A stretch of 64,000 nucleotides of DNA, taken from Paeniglutamicibacter terrestris (GTDB lineage: Bacteria; Actinomycetota; Actinomycetes; Actinomycetales; Micrococcaceae). The position numbers and the translations under genes are program-made. Where the stretch lies: the NCBI RefSeq assembly GCF_012271785.1, contig NZ_JAAWVT010000003.1, forward strand, positions 186,001-250,000, written 5' to 3'. The notes under the pieces were generated by a model, which was not told the origin of the DNA, did no database searches, and saw only the letters and a program-made list of their open reading frames with translations. Shown here one piece after another: positions 51,859 to 62,630 of the stretch (position 1 is its first letter; every line of letters begins with the position of its first letter).

Positions 51859-52467
51859 ATGGCTCTGCGAGTGGTGGGTGTCGACCCCGGCCTGACCCGT
51901 TGCGGTCTGGCCGTGGTCGATATTGAACCCAACCGTCGTGCCACGCTCATTGATGTTTCGGTAGTGGGTACCCCTCCGGGGACCCCGTTGGACCAGCGCC
52001 TGCTGGCCATTGCCGAGGGCATCGATGCGTGGCTCGATAAGCACCATCCCGATGTGCTGGCGCTCGAGCGAGTCTTCAGTCAGCTCAACGTCAGCACGGT
52101 GATGGGCACAGCGCAAGCCTCCGGGGTAGTGATCGTTGCGGCCGCACGCCGCAATATCCCCGTCGCGCTGCACACCCCCACCGAGGTCAAGGCCGCTGTG
52201 ACAGGTAGCGGCGGCGCGAATAAGAATGCCGTGGGCAAAATGGTCGCCAAGATCCTGCGCCTGGATGAACCGCCGACGCCCGCCGACGCTGCGGATGCTG
52301 CGGCCTTGGCCATCACGCACGGCTGGCGTGGGGCAGCCTTTGGCTCCTCCGGTGCGGCAGCCTCGGCGTCGGGATCACGTCCCAGCGGTGGGACATCGGG
52401 CCTGACCCCTGCCCAACGGGCCTGGATTGCCGCCGAAGCCAAGGCCCGCACGGTTAAGTCGCGGTAG
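51859..52467 (+). CDS. ruvC: Holliday junction resolvase RuvC
   Basis: A 202-residue RNase-H-fold endonuclease that cuts Holliday junctions in the RuvABC complex. Catalytic acids: Asp in [12 protein letters not shown], Glu in LALERVFSQ, and Asp residues in [15 protein letters not shown]. The C-terminal tail ([22 protein letters not shown]) is longer and more Ser/Gly-rich than E. coli RuvC, as in related actinobacteria. ATG 51859 begins the fold. It is separated from ruvA by 124 bases, unlike the tight ruvA-ruvB junction. Confidence 0.94.
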   Translation: MALRVVGVDPGLTRCGLAVVDIEPNRRATLIDVSVVGTPPGTPLDQRLLAIAEGIDAWLDKHHPDVLALERVFSQLNVSTVMGTAQASGVVIVAAARRNIPVALHTPTEVKAAVTGSGGANKNAVGKMVAKILRLDEPPTPADAADAAALAITHGWRGAAFGSSGAAASASGSRPSGGTSGLTPAQRAWIAAEAKARTVKSR

Positions 52468-52591
52468 TAACGAAACATCCTTCGGGGAGTTGGGCCGTGG
52501 AAGCTGTAAGCTGTTCGTAGATATATTCGTATGGCTCGCGGTTTCGAAGAACAAATCCACGTAGCCCAGCACCACCGGAGGTCGGCCCCAC
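52468..52591 (+). promoter_or_regulatory. ruvC-ruvA gap with a possible promoter and degenerate LexA-like site
   Basis: TTCGTA occurs at 52514-52519 and again at 52526-52531, flanking GATATA, in the only sizeable gap of the pdxT-ruvB run. TCGTAGATATATTCG resembles the sequence TCGTAGATATGTTC upstream of the DUF6504 gene at about 25,192. This may be a damage-inducible promoter for ruvAB, but the similarity to a LexA box is weak. Confidence 0.35.
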
Positions 52592-53209
52592 ATGATCAGT
52601 ACGCTGCGCGGAGTGCCGCAACAGGTCAACCTCAACAGCGCCATTATTGAAGTTGGCGGCTTCGGCATGCTGATTCAGGCCACCCCCCAGACACTTGCCA
52701 CCTTGCAGGTCGGCCGTGAGGTCCTGGTTCACACCTCCATGGTGGTCCGTGAGGATTCGATGACCCTATTTGGCTTCGCTAGCGGCGAGGAATGTGAAGT
52801 CTTTGAGATTCTCACCGCAGTCTCCGGCGTTGGCCCACGCACCGGACTGGCGATTCTTGCGGTGCACACCCCCGAAGAAGTCCGCATCGCCGCCAGCACC
52901 AAGGACACAAAGGCCTTCACCAAGGTTTCCGGCATCGGGCCCAAGGGCGCCGAACGCATCGTGCTGGAACTTTCCGGCAAGCTCACCCCGACCGGTGCGC
53001 CGGTACCGGCCGGCAGTTCCAAGACCCGTGCGTGGGAACCACAAGTTCTGGAGGCGTTGACGGGTCTGGGGTGGACCGAGCGCGATGCCCTGAAGGCGCT
53101 GGACGCGCTGGCCAAAAACGAACCTCAGATCGTAACAAGCGGCAGCGTGCCGGAAATTCTTCGGGCGGTGCTGCGCTCCCTGGGGCGTGGAAACCGGCCC
53201 GGAAACTAG
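52592..53209 (+). CDS. ruvA: Holliday junction branch-migration protein RuvA
   Basis: A 205-residue RuvA that forms the tetramer clasping the junction. The N-terminal OB-fold (STLRGVPQQVNLNSAIIEVGGFGM) is followed by two helix-hairpin-helix units (ILTAVSGVGPRTGLAIL and FTKVSGIGPKGAERIVLEL) and the C-terminal RuvB-contact domain (EALTGLGWTERDALKALDAL). It is followed after nine bases by ruvB. Normal length and motifs. Confidence 0.95.
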   Translation: MISTLRGVPQQVNLNSAIIEVGGFGMLIQATPQTLATLQVGREVLVHTSMVVREDSMTLFGFASGEECEVFEILTAVSGVGPRTGLAILAVHTPEEVRIAASTKDTKAFTKVSGIGPKGAERIVLELSGKLTPTGAPVPAGSSKTRAWEPQVLEALTGLGWTERDALKALDALAKNEPQIVTSGSVPEILRAVLRSLGRGNRPGN

Positions 53210-53218
53210 GAGTAGGAC

Positions 53219-54277
53219 ATGACCGAAACCGGCGCACTGACCAATGCGGGATCCGAACCCGAGGAGCGTGTGCTCGAGGCTGCCCTGCGTCCTAAGAACC
53301 TGGACGATTTTGTTGGACAGGCTCGAGTGCGCCAGCAACTCTCACTCGTGCTTGAGGCCTCAAAAATTCGAGAGCGCACCGCCGACCATGTGCTGCTCTC
53401 TGGCCCTCCGGGTCTGGGCAAAACGACCTTGTCGATGATCATCGCCGCGGAAATGAACGCACCGCTGCGCATTAGCTCGGGACCGGCCATTCAGCATGCC
53501 GGTGACTTAGCTGCCATCCTCTCCTCACTAACGGAGGGTGAAGTGCTTTTCCTCGACGAGATCCACCGGATGAGCCGCCCCGCCGAGGAAATGCTCTACA
53601 TGGCCATGGAGGACTTCCGGGTTGATATCATCGTGGGCAAGGGCGCCGGGGCCACGGCCATCCCACTTGAATTACCGCCCTTCACCTTGGTGGGCGCCAC
53701 GACCCGAGCTGGCCTATTGCCCGGGCCGCTACGCGACAGATTCGGCTTCACCGGACATCTGGAGTTCTACAGTGTCGAGGAACTTGAACTGGTGTTGCGG
53801 CGTTCGGCCATGATGCTTTCGCTGAAGGTCAACTCCGCGGCGTTCTACGAAATTGCCTCGCGTTCGCGTGGAACCCCGCGTATTGCCAACCGCTTGCTAC
53901 GTCGCGTTCGTGACTGGGCGCTGGTGAATCGGCTCGAAAGCATTGATGCTCGCGCGGCTTCGGCGGCTCTTGATATGTATGAGGTGGACGCCCGAGGGCT
54001 TGATCGCCTGGATCGTTCGGTGCTGCTGGCGCTGTGCACCAAATTTGGTGGGGGACCGGTGGGCCTGTCCACCCTGGCCATTGCGGTTGGTGAGGAAACC
54101 GAAACGGTGGAAACCGTCGCCGAACCCTTCCTAGTGCGCGAGGGTTTGCTCGGCAGAACCCCGCGCGGGCGCATCGCCACGGCTGCGGCGTGGAAGCATC
54201 TGGGGCTACGTATGCCAGCTGACGCCATTTTTGCCAGCCAGAGTAGTGGCGAGCTCGATTCCGAGGACGAGACTTAG
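53219..54277 (+). CDS. ruvB: Holliday junction DNA helicase RuvB
   Basis: A 352-residue AAA+ motor that drives branch migration. Walker A is [14 protein letters not shown], Walker [12 protein letters not shown], sensor 1 [20 protein letters not shown], and the arginine finger follows; the C-terminal winged helix is [16 protein letters not shown]. It is the third gene of ruvCAB. The adjacent yajC is 173 bases downstream with its own promoter-like sequence, so ruvB ends the unit. Confidence 0.95.
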   Translation: MTETGALTNAGSEPEERVLEAALRPKNLDDFVGQARVRQQLSLVLEASKIRERTADHVLLSGPPGLGKTTLSMIIAAEMNAPLRISSGPAIQHAGDLAAILSSLTEGEVLFLDEIHRMSRPAEEMLYMAMEDFRVDIIVGKGAGATAIPLELPPFTLVGATTRAGLLPGPLRDRFGFTGHLEFYSVEELELVLRRSAMMLSLKVNSAAFYEIASRSRGTPRIANRLLRRVRDWALVNRLESIDARAASAALDMYEVDARGLDRLDRSVLLALCTKFGGGPVGLSTLAIAVGEETETVETVAEPFLVREGLLGRTPRGRIATAAAWKHLGLRMPADAIFASQSSGELDSEDET

Positions 54278-54450
54278 CTCACGGCGAACATCGTTGTGGG
54301 CTAGCCAGCGGGATCTAGACGATTGGCCGAGCGAATGCCGTCAATGGTCAGGGTTTGTTCATGTAGTCCCTATAGTATGGATAGGCCTACCGGCTGCACA
54401 AAGTCCACTGTGTGTGCCGATGACACTGACTTAGAAACAGGTATCCACAC

Positions 54451-54909
54451 GTGAACGATTTTGTTCTGGCCCAAGCCGCTACCGGTGAAAAGGCCGCATT
54501 CGACCCGACCATGTTGATCATGCTCGCCGCATTCGCCCTGCTGATCTTCATGATGATGCGCGGCAAGAAGAAGGCTGCCAAGGCTCAGGAAGAGATCCGT
54601 TCCAACCTCGCCGTTGGTGCCGAGGTCATGACCCAGTTTGGTCTTTACGGCACGATTGCCAGCATTGACACCGACGAAAACAAGATTGTCTTGGAAGTTT
54701 CTCCGGGCAGCTTCGTCACCGTTCACTCGCAGGTTGTTGCCAAGGTAGTTGCCTCGGATGAGGCAGTTGCCGAGGCTCCTGTCGTGATTCCGGATGACGC
54801 ATCGTCGCTGACCAGCACCAACACCGAAGCCACCGCAACGGATCTCACCGAGACCCCGGAGGAGTCCTTGCGTCGCCTCAACGACGAAGGTAAGGGCCCC
54901 AAGGCCTAA
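54451..54909 (+). CDS. yajC: Preprotein translocase subunit YajC
   Basis: A 152-residue single-span protein of the SecDF-YajC complex. One transmembrane helix (MLIMLAAFALLIFMMM, about 21-36) is followed by the RGKKKAAKAQEE basic stretch and the conserved MTQFGLYGTIASIDTDENKIVLEVSPGS fold. The GTG start at 54451 lacks a strong ribosome site. The C-terminus is a 40-residue acidic/Ser-Thr tail, longer than in E. coli. secD and secF follow, confirming the call. Confidence 0.93.
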   Translation: MNDFVLAQAATGEKAAFDPTMLIMLAAFALLIFMMMRGKKKAAKAQEEIRSNLAVGAEVMTQFGLYGTIASIDTDENKIVLEVSPGSFVTVHSQVVAKVVASDEAVAEAPVVIPDDASSLTSTNTEATATDLTETPEESLRRLNDEGKGPKA

Positions 54910-55127
54910 TTTTTGGTGCCATGAGCGTCAAAAATTCCTTCGCGTAGCAGCGAACGGCAGCTGGATTACCGCGGGTGAAATTCTGCGGGTGAGCGATCCA
55001 GTCTTGGCCAGACTTCACCAAGCGGCCCGGAGCGACTCTTGATTCCCCTAGTGGGAGAGGTCGTCTTCGGGTTTTCCGCCGAAACTTCGTCCCCGTCAGG
55101 GCGGCGGAACAACCAGAAAGCCTCACG

Positions 55128-56861
55128 ATGTCATCTATTGGCCCGATCAAGCAGGCGCGTAAATCCCTGCTGTGGCTCGGCGTTATCTTCCTCATCTCGG
55201 CCGCCATCCTCATTACCGGCGTGCTCAGTGGGAAGGCTGCTTTTGCCCCCAAGCTTGCCCTCGACCTCGAGGGTGGCACCCAAATGATTTTGTCACCGCG
55301 TGTCCAGGGTGGCAGCGCCGCGACGCAGGAACAGCTGGACCAAGCAGTGGAAATCATTCGCCAGCGCGTGGACTCTACCGGCGTATCAGAAACCGAGATC
55401 ACCACACAGTCGGGCCGCAATATTGTGGTCTCCATGCCTGGTGTTCCCGATTCTCGTACCCGCGAGCTCATCCAGGCTTCGGCCAATATGGAGTTCCGCC
55501 CGGTCATCTATTCCGGTTCGTTCACCGCGACCCCCGAGGACCAGCGTCTGGCCAAGGCCGATTTGCCCAAGCCGTCGGCGAAGCCCGAAAACGGTTCGGA
55601 TCTGAACTGGGTTGACGCCGCGCTGTACCAGGAATTTGAGAAGTTTGACTGCCCCACGGTGCTGGCCAACGGCTCCGATGAGGTGCACGATCCGGCCAAA
55701 CCGCTGATTTCCTGCGACCCGGACATGGGCGCTAAATACATCCTGGGTCCGGTTGAGGTCCCCGGTGCCGACATCGCCGATGCTTCCTTCGGCATGGCAC
55801 GCGGTACCCAGGGCGCCGTTACCGGCGAATGGGCCGTCACCTTGGTCTTCAACGATGACGGTAAGTCGAAGTTCGCCGAGGTCACCAAGCGCTTGGTTCC
55901 GATGACCGGAGCCCAGCACCAGTTCGCCATCGTCTTGGATGGAACGGTTATCTCCGCTCCGACGGCCAATGCCGTTATTTCCGATGGACGCGCACAAATC
56001 ACCGGCAACTTCACCGAGCAGAGCTCCAAGGCGCTGGCCGATCAGCTGAAGTTCGGCGCACTGCCGATCAGTTTCGACATCCAGTCAGAGCAGCAGATCT
56101 CCGCCACCCTCGGCGCGGATCAGTTGCGCAGTGGCCTCATCGCCGGCCTCATCGGTATGCTCCTGGTCGCCATCTACTCGATCTTCCAGTACCGACTGCT
56201 CGGCTTGGTGACCATCGTGTCACTCGTCGCCTCGGGCATACTGACCTACCTCGCTCTGGTGCTACTGGGTTGGTCAATGAACTACCGGCTCTCGCTGGCA
56301 GGTGTTGCGGGTCTGATCGTGGCCATCGGCCTCATCGCCGACTCATTCATTGTGTACTTCGAACGTATCCGCGATGAACTCCGTGATGGACGACCGCTGG
56401 CCTCCGCCGTGGAGATTGGTTGGAAGCGCGCCAAGCGGACCATCCTGGCTTCGAAGGCAGTCAACGTTCTGGCCGCAGTGGTGCTGTATATCGCCGCAGT
56501 GGGCAACGTCCGAGGCTTCGCCTTCACCCTGGGCCTGACGGCAGTTGTCGATATCATCATCGTCTTCCTGCTCACCCACCCGATCCTGCAGCTGATCTCC
56601 AAGACGAAGTTCTTCGGCGAAGGACACCGCTTCTCGGGACTTGATCCTTCGCTGCTCGGAGCCGTACCGCTGTACCGCGGTGCCGGTCGAGTGCGTAGCT
56701 TCAGCCCCGAAGCCGAGGCGGCTCGCGGTAAGAAGAACGCCAAGGCAGCCTCCGAAGCCGAGCGTCGGCAGACCATCGCCGAGCGACGCAAAGCCGCGAC
56801 CACCACCGCGGTCCCCACCCAGCAGGACGAACGCGCAGAGAAGGATTCCACCAATGGCTAG
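55128..56861 (+). CDS. secD: Protein translocase subunit SecD
   Basis: A 577-residue membrane protein that uses the proton gradient to complete protein export. Helix 1 is LLWLGVIFLISAAILIT; the large P1 region carries the LDLEGGTQMIL signature and the Asp-Ser-Thr region IIRQRVDSTGVSE; five C-terminal helices follow, with TLGADQLRSGLIAGLIG and VAIGLIADSFIVYFERIRDEL. The basic tail (RRQTIAERRKAATT) is typical of actinobacteria. It overlaps secF by eight bases. Confidence 0.94.
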   Translation: MSSIGPIKQARKSLLWLGVIFLISAAILITGVLSGKAAFAPKLALDLEGGTQMILSPRVQGGSAATQEQLDQAVEIIRQRVDSTGVSETEITTQSGRNIVVSMPGVPDSRTRELIQASANMEFRPVIYSGSFTATPEDQRLAKADLPKPSAKPENGSDLNWVDAALYQEFEKFDCPTVLANGSDEVHDPAKPLISCDPDMGAKYILGPVEVPGADIADASFGMARGTQGAVTGEWAVTLVFNDDGKSKFAEVTKRLVPMTGAQHQFAIVLDGTVISAPTANAVISDGRAQITGNFTEQSSKALADQLKFGALPISFDIQSEQQISATLGADQLRSGLIAGLIGMLLVAIYSIFQYRLLGLVTIVSLVASGILTYLALVLLGWSMNYRLSLAGVAGLIVAIGLIADSFIVYFERIRDELRDGRPLASAVEIGWKRAKRTILASKAVNVLAAVVLYIAAVGNVRGFAFTLGLTAVVDIIIVFLLTHPILQLISKTKFFGEGHRFSGLDPSLLGAVPLYRGAGRVRSFSPEAEAARGKKNAKAASEAERRQTIAERRKAATTTAVPTQQDERAEKDSTNG

Positions 56862-57837
56862 TCTCGCAAGCTGGGGCAATGAGCTCTACACGGGCAAGCG
56901 GTCCTACCCGTTCACCGGCAAACGCAATCTCTGGTTCGCCATCTCCGCCGTCCTGGTGGTTCTCTCCATCCTGGTCCCCATCGTCAAGGGCGGATTTAAT
57001 CTCGGCATTGAATTCCGCGGTGGATCCGAATTCACGATTTCCAAGGTCGTCCACAGCGACATTGCTCCCGGAGAAGAAGCGGTCATCTCGCTGGCGCCGG
57101 ATCATCACCCGCGTGTCACCAACATCGCTCCGAACACCATGCGTGTGCAGACCGACAAGTTGACCGATGATCAGACCCTTCAGATCGCCGAATCATTGGC
57201 CGGTGCCTATGGGGTCAGCAAGTCGGAGGTAACCTCCACTTTCGTCGGCCCGACCTGGGGTGCGGATGTATCCAAGCAAGCCCTCATCGGTTTGGTCGTA
57301 TTCATCCTGCTGGTCTCGTTGCTGATGGCGGCATACTTCCGCACCTGGAAGATGTCACTCGCGGCAATCATCGGGCTGCTCCAGGTGGTCATCATTACCG
57401 CCGGGATCTACGCTCTCTCCGGTTTCGAGGTCACCCCCTCGGCGATCATCGGCTTCCTGACCATCCTGAGTTACTCGCTTTATGACACAGTGGTGGTCTT
57501 CGATAAGGTACGTGAAAACACCGCCGGTTTCCTTGACCAAAAGAAGCGGAACTTCGAAGAGCTGGTGAACCTGGGTATCAACCAGACACTGGTTCGATCG
57601 ATCAACACCTCGGTTGTAGCAGTGCTGCCGGTCGCGTCGATTCTGTTCATCGGTTCTTACCTTTTGGGTGCCGGAACGCTCAAGGATCTTTCCCTGGCAC
57701 TGTTTATCGGCATCATCGTCTCCGCGCTTTCCACGCTCTTTGTGCAGGCGCCACTGTACTCGTGGCTGCGACACCGTGAGCCAGAGGTACAGGCTCACAA
57801 CAAGAAGCTGGCGGACTATCGTCTGACCAGCGCATAA
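56854..57837 (+). CDS. secF: Protein translocase subunit SecF
   Basis: A 327-residue partner of SecD. Helix 1 is NLWFAISAVLVVLSILVPIV; the next region contains IEFRGGSEFTISK (the SecF signature). Later helices include TWGADVSKQALIGLVVFILLVSLLMA and FLTILSYSLYDTVVVFDKVREN, with the conserved Tyr-Asp. ATG 56854 lies inside the secD end. A strong terminator separates it from rel; the apt gene that often follows secF in actinobacteria is not present. Confidence 0.94.
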   Translation: MASLASWGNELYTGKRSYPFTGKRNLWFAISAVLVVLSILVPIVKGGFNLGIEFRGGSEFTISKVVHSDIAPGEEAVISLAPDHHPRVTNIAPNTMRVQTDKLTDDQTLQIAESLAGAYGVSKSEVTSTFVGPTWGADVSKQALIGLVVFILLVSLLMAAYFRTWKMSLAAIIGLLQVVIITAGIYALSGFEVTPSAIIGFLTILSYSLYDTVVVFDKVRENTAGFLDQKKRNFEELVNLGINQTLVRSINTSVVAVLPVASILFIGSYLLGAGTLKDLSLALFIGIIVSALSTLFVQAPLYSWLRHREPEVQAHNKKLADYRLTSA

Positions 57838-57874
57838 GGCGCAGACGTCACTGCCCGTTTCGCGGGCGTTGGGC

Positions 57875-57918
57875 GGCGAGCTCACGGAGGGAACTCCGTG
57901 AGCTCGCCGTCCTTTTTT
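57875..57918 (+). terminator. Strong intrinsic terminator after secF
   Basis: GGCGAGCTCACGGAG (57875-57889) and its exact complement (57894-57908) enclose GGAA, and TTTTTT follows at 57913-57918. It closes the yajC-secD-secF unit. Confidence 0.88.
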
Positions 57919-58077
57919 GGTCCCGAAGTGCTATAACCTAGCAAGAGGATGTTTGACGGACGTTCACCTTCGGTCTTGCAGGGCCGGAAGTACGTGCGTG
58001 AACAAGCGTTTGAACAGCAACGAACGACATGCGGCGTCAGCGTTACACGAGGGACCCCGATCGAGAGGAGGCGCCAG

Positions 58078-60369
58078 ATGGTTGAGAACCATGGTGTCAT
58101 GATGCCAGGGGGCCCACCAGCGGCACCAAAGCGCGGAACAATCTCCCGTCTGGTCCGCCTGGCCGGACGGGGAACCACCGCCCAGCCCCCCACCCTGGAA
58201 CCCTTGCTGCGCACGGTACGGGCACAGCATCCCAAGGCAGACATTGATCTGCTCGCCCGCGCCTATGCCGTGGCAGAGCACTTCCACGAAGGTCAAAAGC
58301 GTAAGAGTGGTGACCCTTACATCACCCACCCCGTCGCCGTGGCAACCATCCTGGCCGAAATGGGTATGACCGGGGCAATTCTCGCCGCAGCGCTGCTGCA
58401 CGACACCGTTGAGGACACCGACTACTCCTTAGAGACCCTGACCCGGGAGTTCGGCGAAGAAATCGCCAAGCTCGTTGACGGTGTCACCAAGCTAGATAAG
58501 GTGCAGTTCGGCGAAGCAGCCCAAGCCGAAACCGTGCGCAAGATGGTCATCGCGATGTCCAAGGACATTCGGGTGCTGCTAATCAAGCTCGCCGACCGTC
58601 TGCATAACGCACGCACCTGGCGCTATGTTTCCCCGGAATCCAGCGCCAAGAAGGCACGCGAGACACTCGAGATCTTCGCCCCGCTGGCACACCGGCTCGG
58701 CATGAATACCGTGAAGTGGGAGCTCGAGGATCTGTCCTTCGCTGCGCTTCACCCCAAGGTATACGAAGAGATTGTGCGGATGGTCGGGGAGCGCACCCCG
58801 GAACGCGAAAAGTATTTGACCACGGTTCGCGCCGCAATCTCCGAAGACATTGTCCAGGCCCGACTCAAGGCCACCGTCAGCGGACGACCCAAGCACTACT
58901 ACTCGATCTATCAGAAGATGATTGTTCGCGGTAAAGACTTCGACGACATCCATGACCTGATGGGTGTGCGCGTCCTGGTCGACAGCGTTAAGGACTGTTA
59001 TGCGGTCTTGGGACTCATGCATGCGCGCTGGACGCCGCTACCCGGGCGCTTCAAAGACTACATTGCCCTGCCCAAGTTCAACCTGTACCAGTCGCTGCAC
59101 ACCACGGTGATTGGCCCCGGCGGTAAGCCGGTGGAGATCCAAATCCGCACCCACGACATGCATCAGCGTGCCGAGTACGGTGTGGCGGCGCACTTCAAAT
59201 ACAAGCACGGCACTCCCACGGACGGTCACACCGTGGAAGACCAGGACATGGACTGGCTGCGCAGCCTGATGGACTGGCAGCATGAAACCAGTGACTCCAA
59301 CGAATTCTTGGATTCGCTGCGCTATGAGATCAACACCGCCGAGGTCTTTGTTTTCACGCCCAAGGGACAGATCATGTCTCTGCCGGTGGGGGCCACCCCG
59401 GTGGACTTCGCCTACGCGGTGCACACCGATGTTGGTCATCGCACCATCGGTGCGCGAGTTAATAGCAAATTGGTGCCGTTGAATTCCGAATTGCACCACG
59501 GCGACATGGTTGAGGTATTCACCTCAAAGGCCGAAGGAGCAGGCCCGTCGCAGGACTGGATTGGCTTTGTTAAGTCCCCGCGCGCCAGGAACAAGATTCG
59601 CCAGTGGTTTACCAAGGAACGCCGCGAAGAGGCCATCGAAAAGGGCAAGGAACAGCTGACGAAGGCGTTGCGGAAGAATAATCTTCCGCTACAGAAGCTG
59701 ATGACTCACGACGTGCTCTCCGCTGTCGCCCAGGAATTGCGCCATCATGACATCTCCGCGCTGTACGCTGCCGTGGGTGATGGGCATACCTCCGCTCAGA
59801 ACGTTATTGAACATCTCACTGCACTGGTCGGTGGCGTGGGCGCCGAGGTCGAGGAGGTCTTGGAAGAGACCCCGATCTACGCGGTGCCCAGCCGTTTGGC
59901 CGACTCCGACGCGGGAGTCATTGTCCCGGGTGCTGGCGAGGTGCTGGCCAAGCTGGCACGTTGCTGCACACCGGTGCCACCGGATCCGATCCGTGGCTTT
60001 GTTACCCGGGGATCTGGAGTTTCGGTGCACCGCACCGACTGCGTGAACCTGAAGGAGCTCGAGCAGCAGCCCGACCGCCTGGTTGAGGTGCAGTGGGCGC
60101 CCACCAAGTCCAGTGTCTTCCTGGTAGAGATCCTCGTTGAGGCATTGGACCGCAAGTCCCTGCTTTCGGACGTGACGCGGATCCTCTCGGAAAACCATGT
60201 CAACATCTTGGCCGCCAGCGTTTCCACCTCACGTGACCGCGTTGCGTTCTCCCGTTTCGCTTTTGAGATGGGCGATCCGAAGTACCTGAGCCACGTCTTG
60301 AATGCGGTACGTCGCATTGACGGGGTGTACGACGTGTACCGTACCTCCGGGGGAAATCGACGCAGTTAG
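58078..60369 (+). CDS. rel: Bifunctional (p)ppGpp synthetase/hydrolase (RelA/SpoT homologue)
   Basis: A 763-residue stringent-response enzyme. The hydrolase HD domain shows [11 protein letters not shown]; the synthetase has [14 protein letters not shown] and [21 protein letters not shown] is [27 protein letters not shown]; the zinc-finger/CC domain is [24 protein letters not shown] is at the end. The protein should both make and degrade (p)ppGpp. ATG 58078 follows AGAGGAGG at six bases; a frame extension to 57949 is rejected as it adds unconserved residues. It is the only such gene in the window. Confidence 0.95.
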   Translation: MVENHGVMMPGGPPAAPKRGTISRLVRLAGRGTTAQPPTLEPLLRTVRAQHPKADIDLLARAYAVAEHFHEGQKRKSGDPYITHPVAVATILAEMGMTGAILAAALLHDTVEDTDYSLETLTREFGEEIAKLVDGVTKLDKVQFGEAAQAETVRKMVIAMSKDIRVLLIKLADRLHNARTWRYVSPESSAKKARETLEIFAPLAHRLGMNTVKWELEDLSFAALHPKVYEEIVRMVGERTPEREKYLTTVRAAISEDIVQARLKATVSGRPKHYYSIYQKMIVRGKDFDDIHDLMGVRVLVDSVKDCYAVLGLMHARWTPLPGRFKDYIALPKFNLYQSLHTTVIGPGGKPVEIQIRTHDMHQRAEYGVAAHFKYKHGTPTDGHTVEDQDMDWLRSLMDWQHETSDSNEFLDSLRYEINTAEVFVFTPKGQIMSLPVGATPVDFAYAVHTDVGHRTIGARVNSKLVPLNSELHHGDMVEVFTSKAEGAGPSQDWIGFVKSPRARNKIRQWFTKERREEAIEKGKEQLTKALRKNNLPLQKLMTHDVLSAVAQELRHHDISALYAAVGDGHTSAQNVIEHLTALVGGVGAEVEEVLEETPIYAVPSRLADSDAGVIVPGAGEVLAKLARCCTPVPPDPIRGFVTRGSGVSVHRTDCVNLKELEQQPDRLVEVQWAPTKSSVFLVEILVEALDRKSLLSDVTRILSENHVNILAASVSTSRDRVAFSRFAFEMGDPKYLSHVLNAVRRIDGVYDVYRTSGGNRRS

Positions 60370-60404
60370 AGCGTGCATCACACCGTCGCGCGCTGTATTG
60401 GACG

Positions 60405-60442
60405 CCGGGTCACAACTTGCCGCTGGCGAGTTCGTGACCCGG
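60405..60442 (+). terminator. Terminator after rel
   Basis: CCGGGTCAC (60405-60413) pairs with GTGACCCGG (60434-60442) around 20 bases, followed by TGTTTCGCTTTTT. It lies 36 bases after the rel stop. Confidence 0.6.
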
Positions 60443-60606
60443 TGTTTCGCTTTTTCGGATCACGACGTTGATTCATGGGCGGAATCGATTTATCTCATGG
60501 ATTGGACTAACTCTTCTGGCGGAATCTAGACTGACGAGTACTTGTCGGTCGATCAAGCACCTTGGGTGCGAGTGGATCATTCCGCCTGAATCTTCGAAGG
60601 GTTTTC

Positions 60607-62568
60607 ATGTCGCGCGCGCTGGGCAGTAAATACACGATCGAGGAAAGCATCGGCCGCGGGGCCATGGGCGAGGCCTACCGGGGAAACGACCACCAAGGCC
60701 ACGAGCTCGCGTTCAAAATCCTTCATGCCGAGCTGGCCAGTGACACCGCGTTGGTCGAACGCTTTATGCGCGAACGCTCCATCTTGTTGGCCCTACGTGG
60801 GGCAAACCTGGTGGAAGTGCACGATCTGGTCATTGAGGGCGACACCTTGGCCATTGTCATGGATCTGGTGGCCGGTGGAGATCTGCGCCAAGCTATCCTG
60901 AGCCGCGGTCCGTTCATTCCCTCGGAAATCTGTCGGATTGGTGCCGGGATCGCCAGCGGCCTATCGGTGGTTCACGCCGCCGGGATCGTGCATCGCGATA
61001 TCAAACCCGCCAACATTCTGCTTGACGGGCCGACCGCTGCTCCCATTCCCAAGCTGACCGACTTCGGCATTTCCTCACTGATCGATGTTGACCACGTGCG
61101 CAGCACCACCGTGGTGGGAACCCCGCAATACATTGCCCCAGAGATTGGCGCAGGCCATAACGCGCTGCCGGCCTCGGATCTGTATTCGCTGGGCATCGTG
61201 CTGTACGAAATGGCCGTGGGAGTGACGCCGTTTGCCGGTGACTCGGTCATGGCGGTGCTGCTGCGCCACGCAACAACAACGGCTGCTCGTCCCGAGGGGA
61301 TTCCCGATGCCCTGTGGGACATGATCACCTGGCTTCTGGCCAAGGATCCCACCCAACGCCCCGCAGATGCCGCAGCGGTCGAAGATGCGCTCCTGAAGCT
61401 GGTCCGGCAGTTCTCCGGCATAGCAGCCGCCGAGCGACTCGAGGCTCCCTTGGCCCCGCTGCCGCTAACTGCTGCGGGCGCGCCCGAGTCTGTATCCCTG
61501 CCGGCACCGCCGCAGACCCCGGCCGTGGTGTTGCCGGCAACCGACGGTATCTCGGAGCCAGAGGTGGTGCACGAGGAGGGGGAAGCGACAGAAGTCTTCC
61601 AACCTACCGAGGTGCTGCCCACGTCCCGTGGACATGTCCCTGTCACGCCGGGCGCCAACGGGGTGATGCCGCCGGCGAGCCCGCCGCTGGCGCCACCGTT
61701 GGGTCCCACGGTGTACGGCGATGGTCCTAACGGTTTCGCGCCCGATGCGCCCTCCGCCACATCTGGTGGATCGAGAGGCGCCTTGATGGTGGTCATCGTC
61801 GTGGCGTTACTGGCCGTGCTCTTGGCTGCGGCAGGGGTGTTCGTTTTTCTCAACGGCCAGAAGAACGACCCCGATCCAGTACCCAGCCCACAGGTGACAC
61901 CCACGGCCACGGCGGCCAAAAACATTGCTCCGGACCTGCGTGGCATGAGCGTGAGTGAGGCGCGCAACGCACTTCCTGCGGAGGTCAAACTGGAACTCAT
62001 TGGTACCACCTCACCAGATGTTCCAGTGGGTAAGATCAGCGAGCAGAATCCAGCACCTAGCGAGCCGCTGGGGCAAAGTCTGACCGTTGGTGTTGTGGGT
62101 GAAGATCAGGAACCGCCGAGTGAGGGAGCGCAGAGTGATGAACCGGAGCTCCCGTCTCCCGAAGCGATAGGCTCACCACTACCCGCCGAAGGCTCGCTGC
62201 TGTCCATTGATGGGGCCACAATGAAGGGCGTTGTTCACGCCACGGCACTCGGCGCCAGTGTCTGCACCACCGGGCAACCAAAAAGCGGGAGTGTCGTTTA
62301 TGACCTCTCCGGAGACTACGACAAGCTCACCATGATCGTGGCCCTGGCCAATGTGGAGCAGGAAAGTGTTACCGCGGTACACGTCGAGGCACTCATCGAC
62401 GGGGTTGTTTTCGACTCCGCCACCATTTCAGATGTCTCTTACCGCGATTGGGATATTGATCTGGCCGGTGTTGAAAAGCTGGAAATCAACTGGCAGGAAG
62501 AAACGTGCGGGTCAGAGTCAGCAATGCTCGGGTTTGGTAGCCCCGTCTTCACCCCAACCGCCGACTGA
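60607..62568 (+). CDS. Ser/Thr protein kinase with one PASTA domain
   Basis: A 653-residue membrane kinase. The N-terminal kinase domain has the Gly loop GRGAMGEAYRG, the Lys in LAFKIL, the catalytic VHRDIKPANILLD and the DFG as LTDFGISSL. The juxtamembrane linker is Pro-rich (PASPPLAPPLGP). One helix (LMVVIVVALLAVLLAAAGVFVFL) crosses the membrane. Outside are a single PASTA unit (APDLRGMSVSEARNALP) and a C-terminal domain of unknown fold with a Cys pair. Unlike PknB (three to four PASTA) it has just one. GTP/ATP binding aside, targets are unknown. It stands alone between rel and an AbiEi-like gene. Confidence 0.9.
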   Translation: MSRALGSKYTIEESIGRGAMGEAYRGNDHQGHELAFKILHAELASDTALVERFMRERSILLALRGANLVEVHDLVIEGDTLAIVMDLVAGGDLRQAILSRGPFIPSEICRIGAGIASGLSVVHAAGIVHRDIKPANILLDGPTAAPIPKLTDFGISSLIDVDHVRSTTVVGTPQYIAPEIGAGHNALPASDLYSLGIVLYEMAVGVTPFAGDSVMAVLLRHATTTAARPEGIPDALWDMITWLLAKDPTQRPADAAAVEDALLKLVRQFSGIAAAERLEAPLAPLPLTAAGAPESVSLPAPPQTPAVVLPATDGISEPEVVHEEGEATEVFQPTEVLPTSRGHVPVTPGANGVMPPASPPLAPPLGPTVYGDGPNGFAPDAPSATSGGSRGALMVVIVVALLAVLLAAAGVFVFLNGQKNDPDPVPSPQVTPTATAAKNIAPDLRGMSVSEARNALPAEVKLELIGTTSPDVPVGKISEQNPAPSEPLGQSLTVGVVGEDQEPPSEGAQSDEPELPSPEAIGSPLPAEGSLLSIDGATMKGVVHATALGASVCTTGQPKSGSVVYDLSGDYDKLTMIVALANVEQESVTAVHVEALIDGVVFDSATISDVSYRDWDIDLAGVEKLEINWQEETCGSESAMLGFGSPVFTPTAD

Positions 62569-62630
62569 GCACCGTTGGCATCGCGCTGCTTCAGGCAACG
62601 CCATGCCCCGGCGGCTGGACCGCTTTGGTA

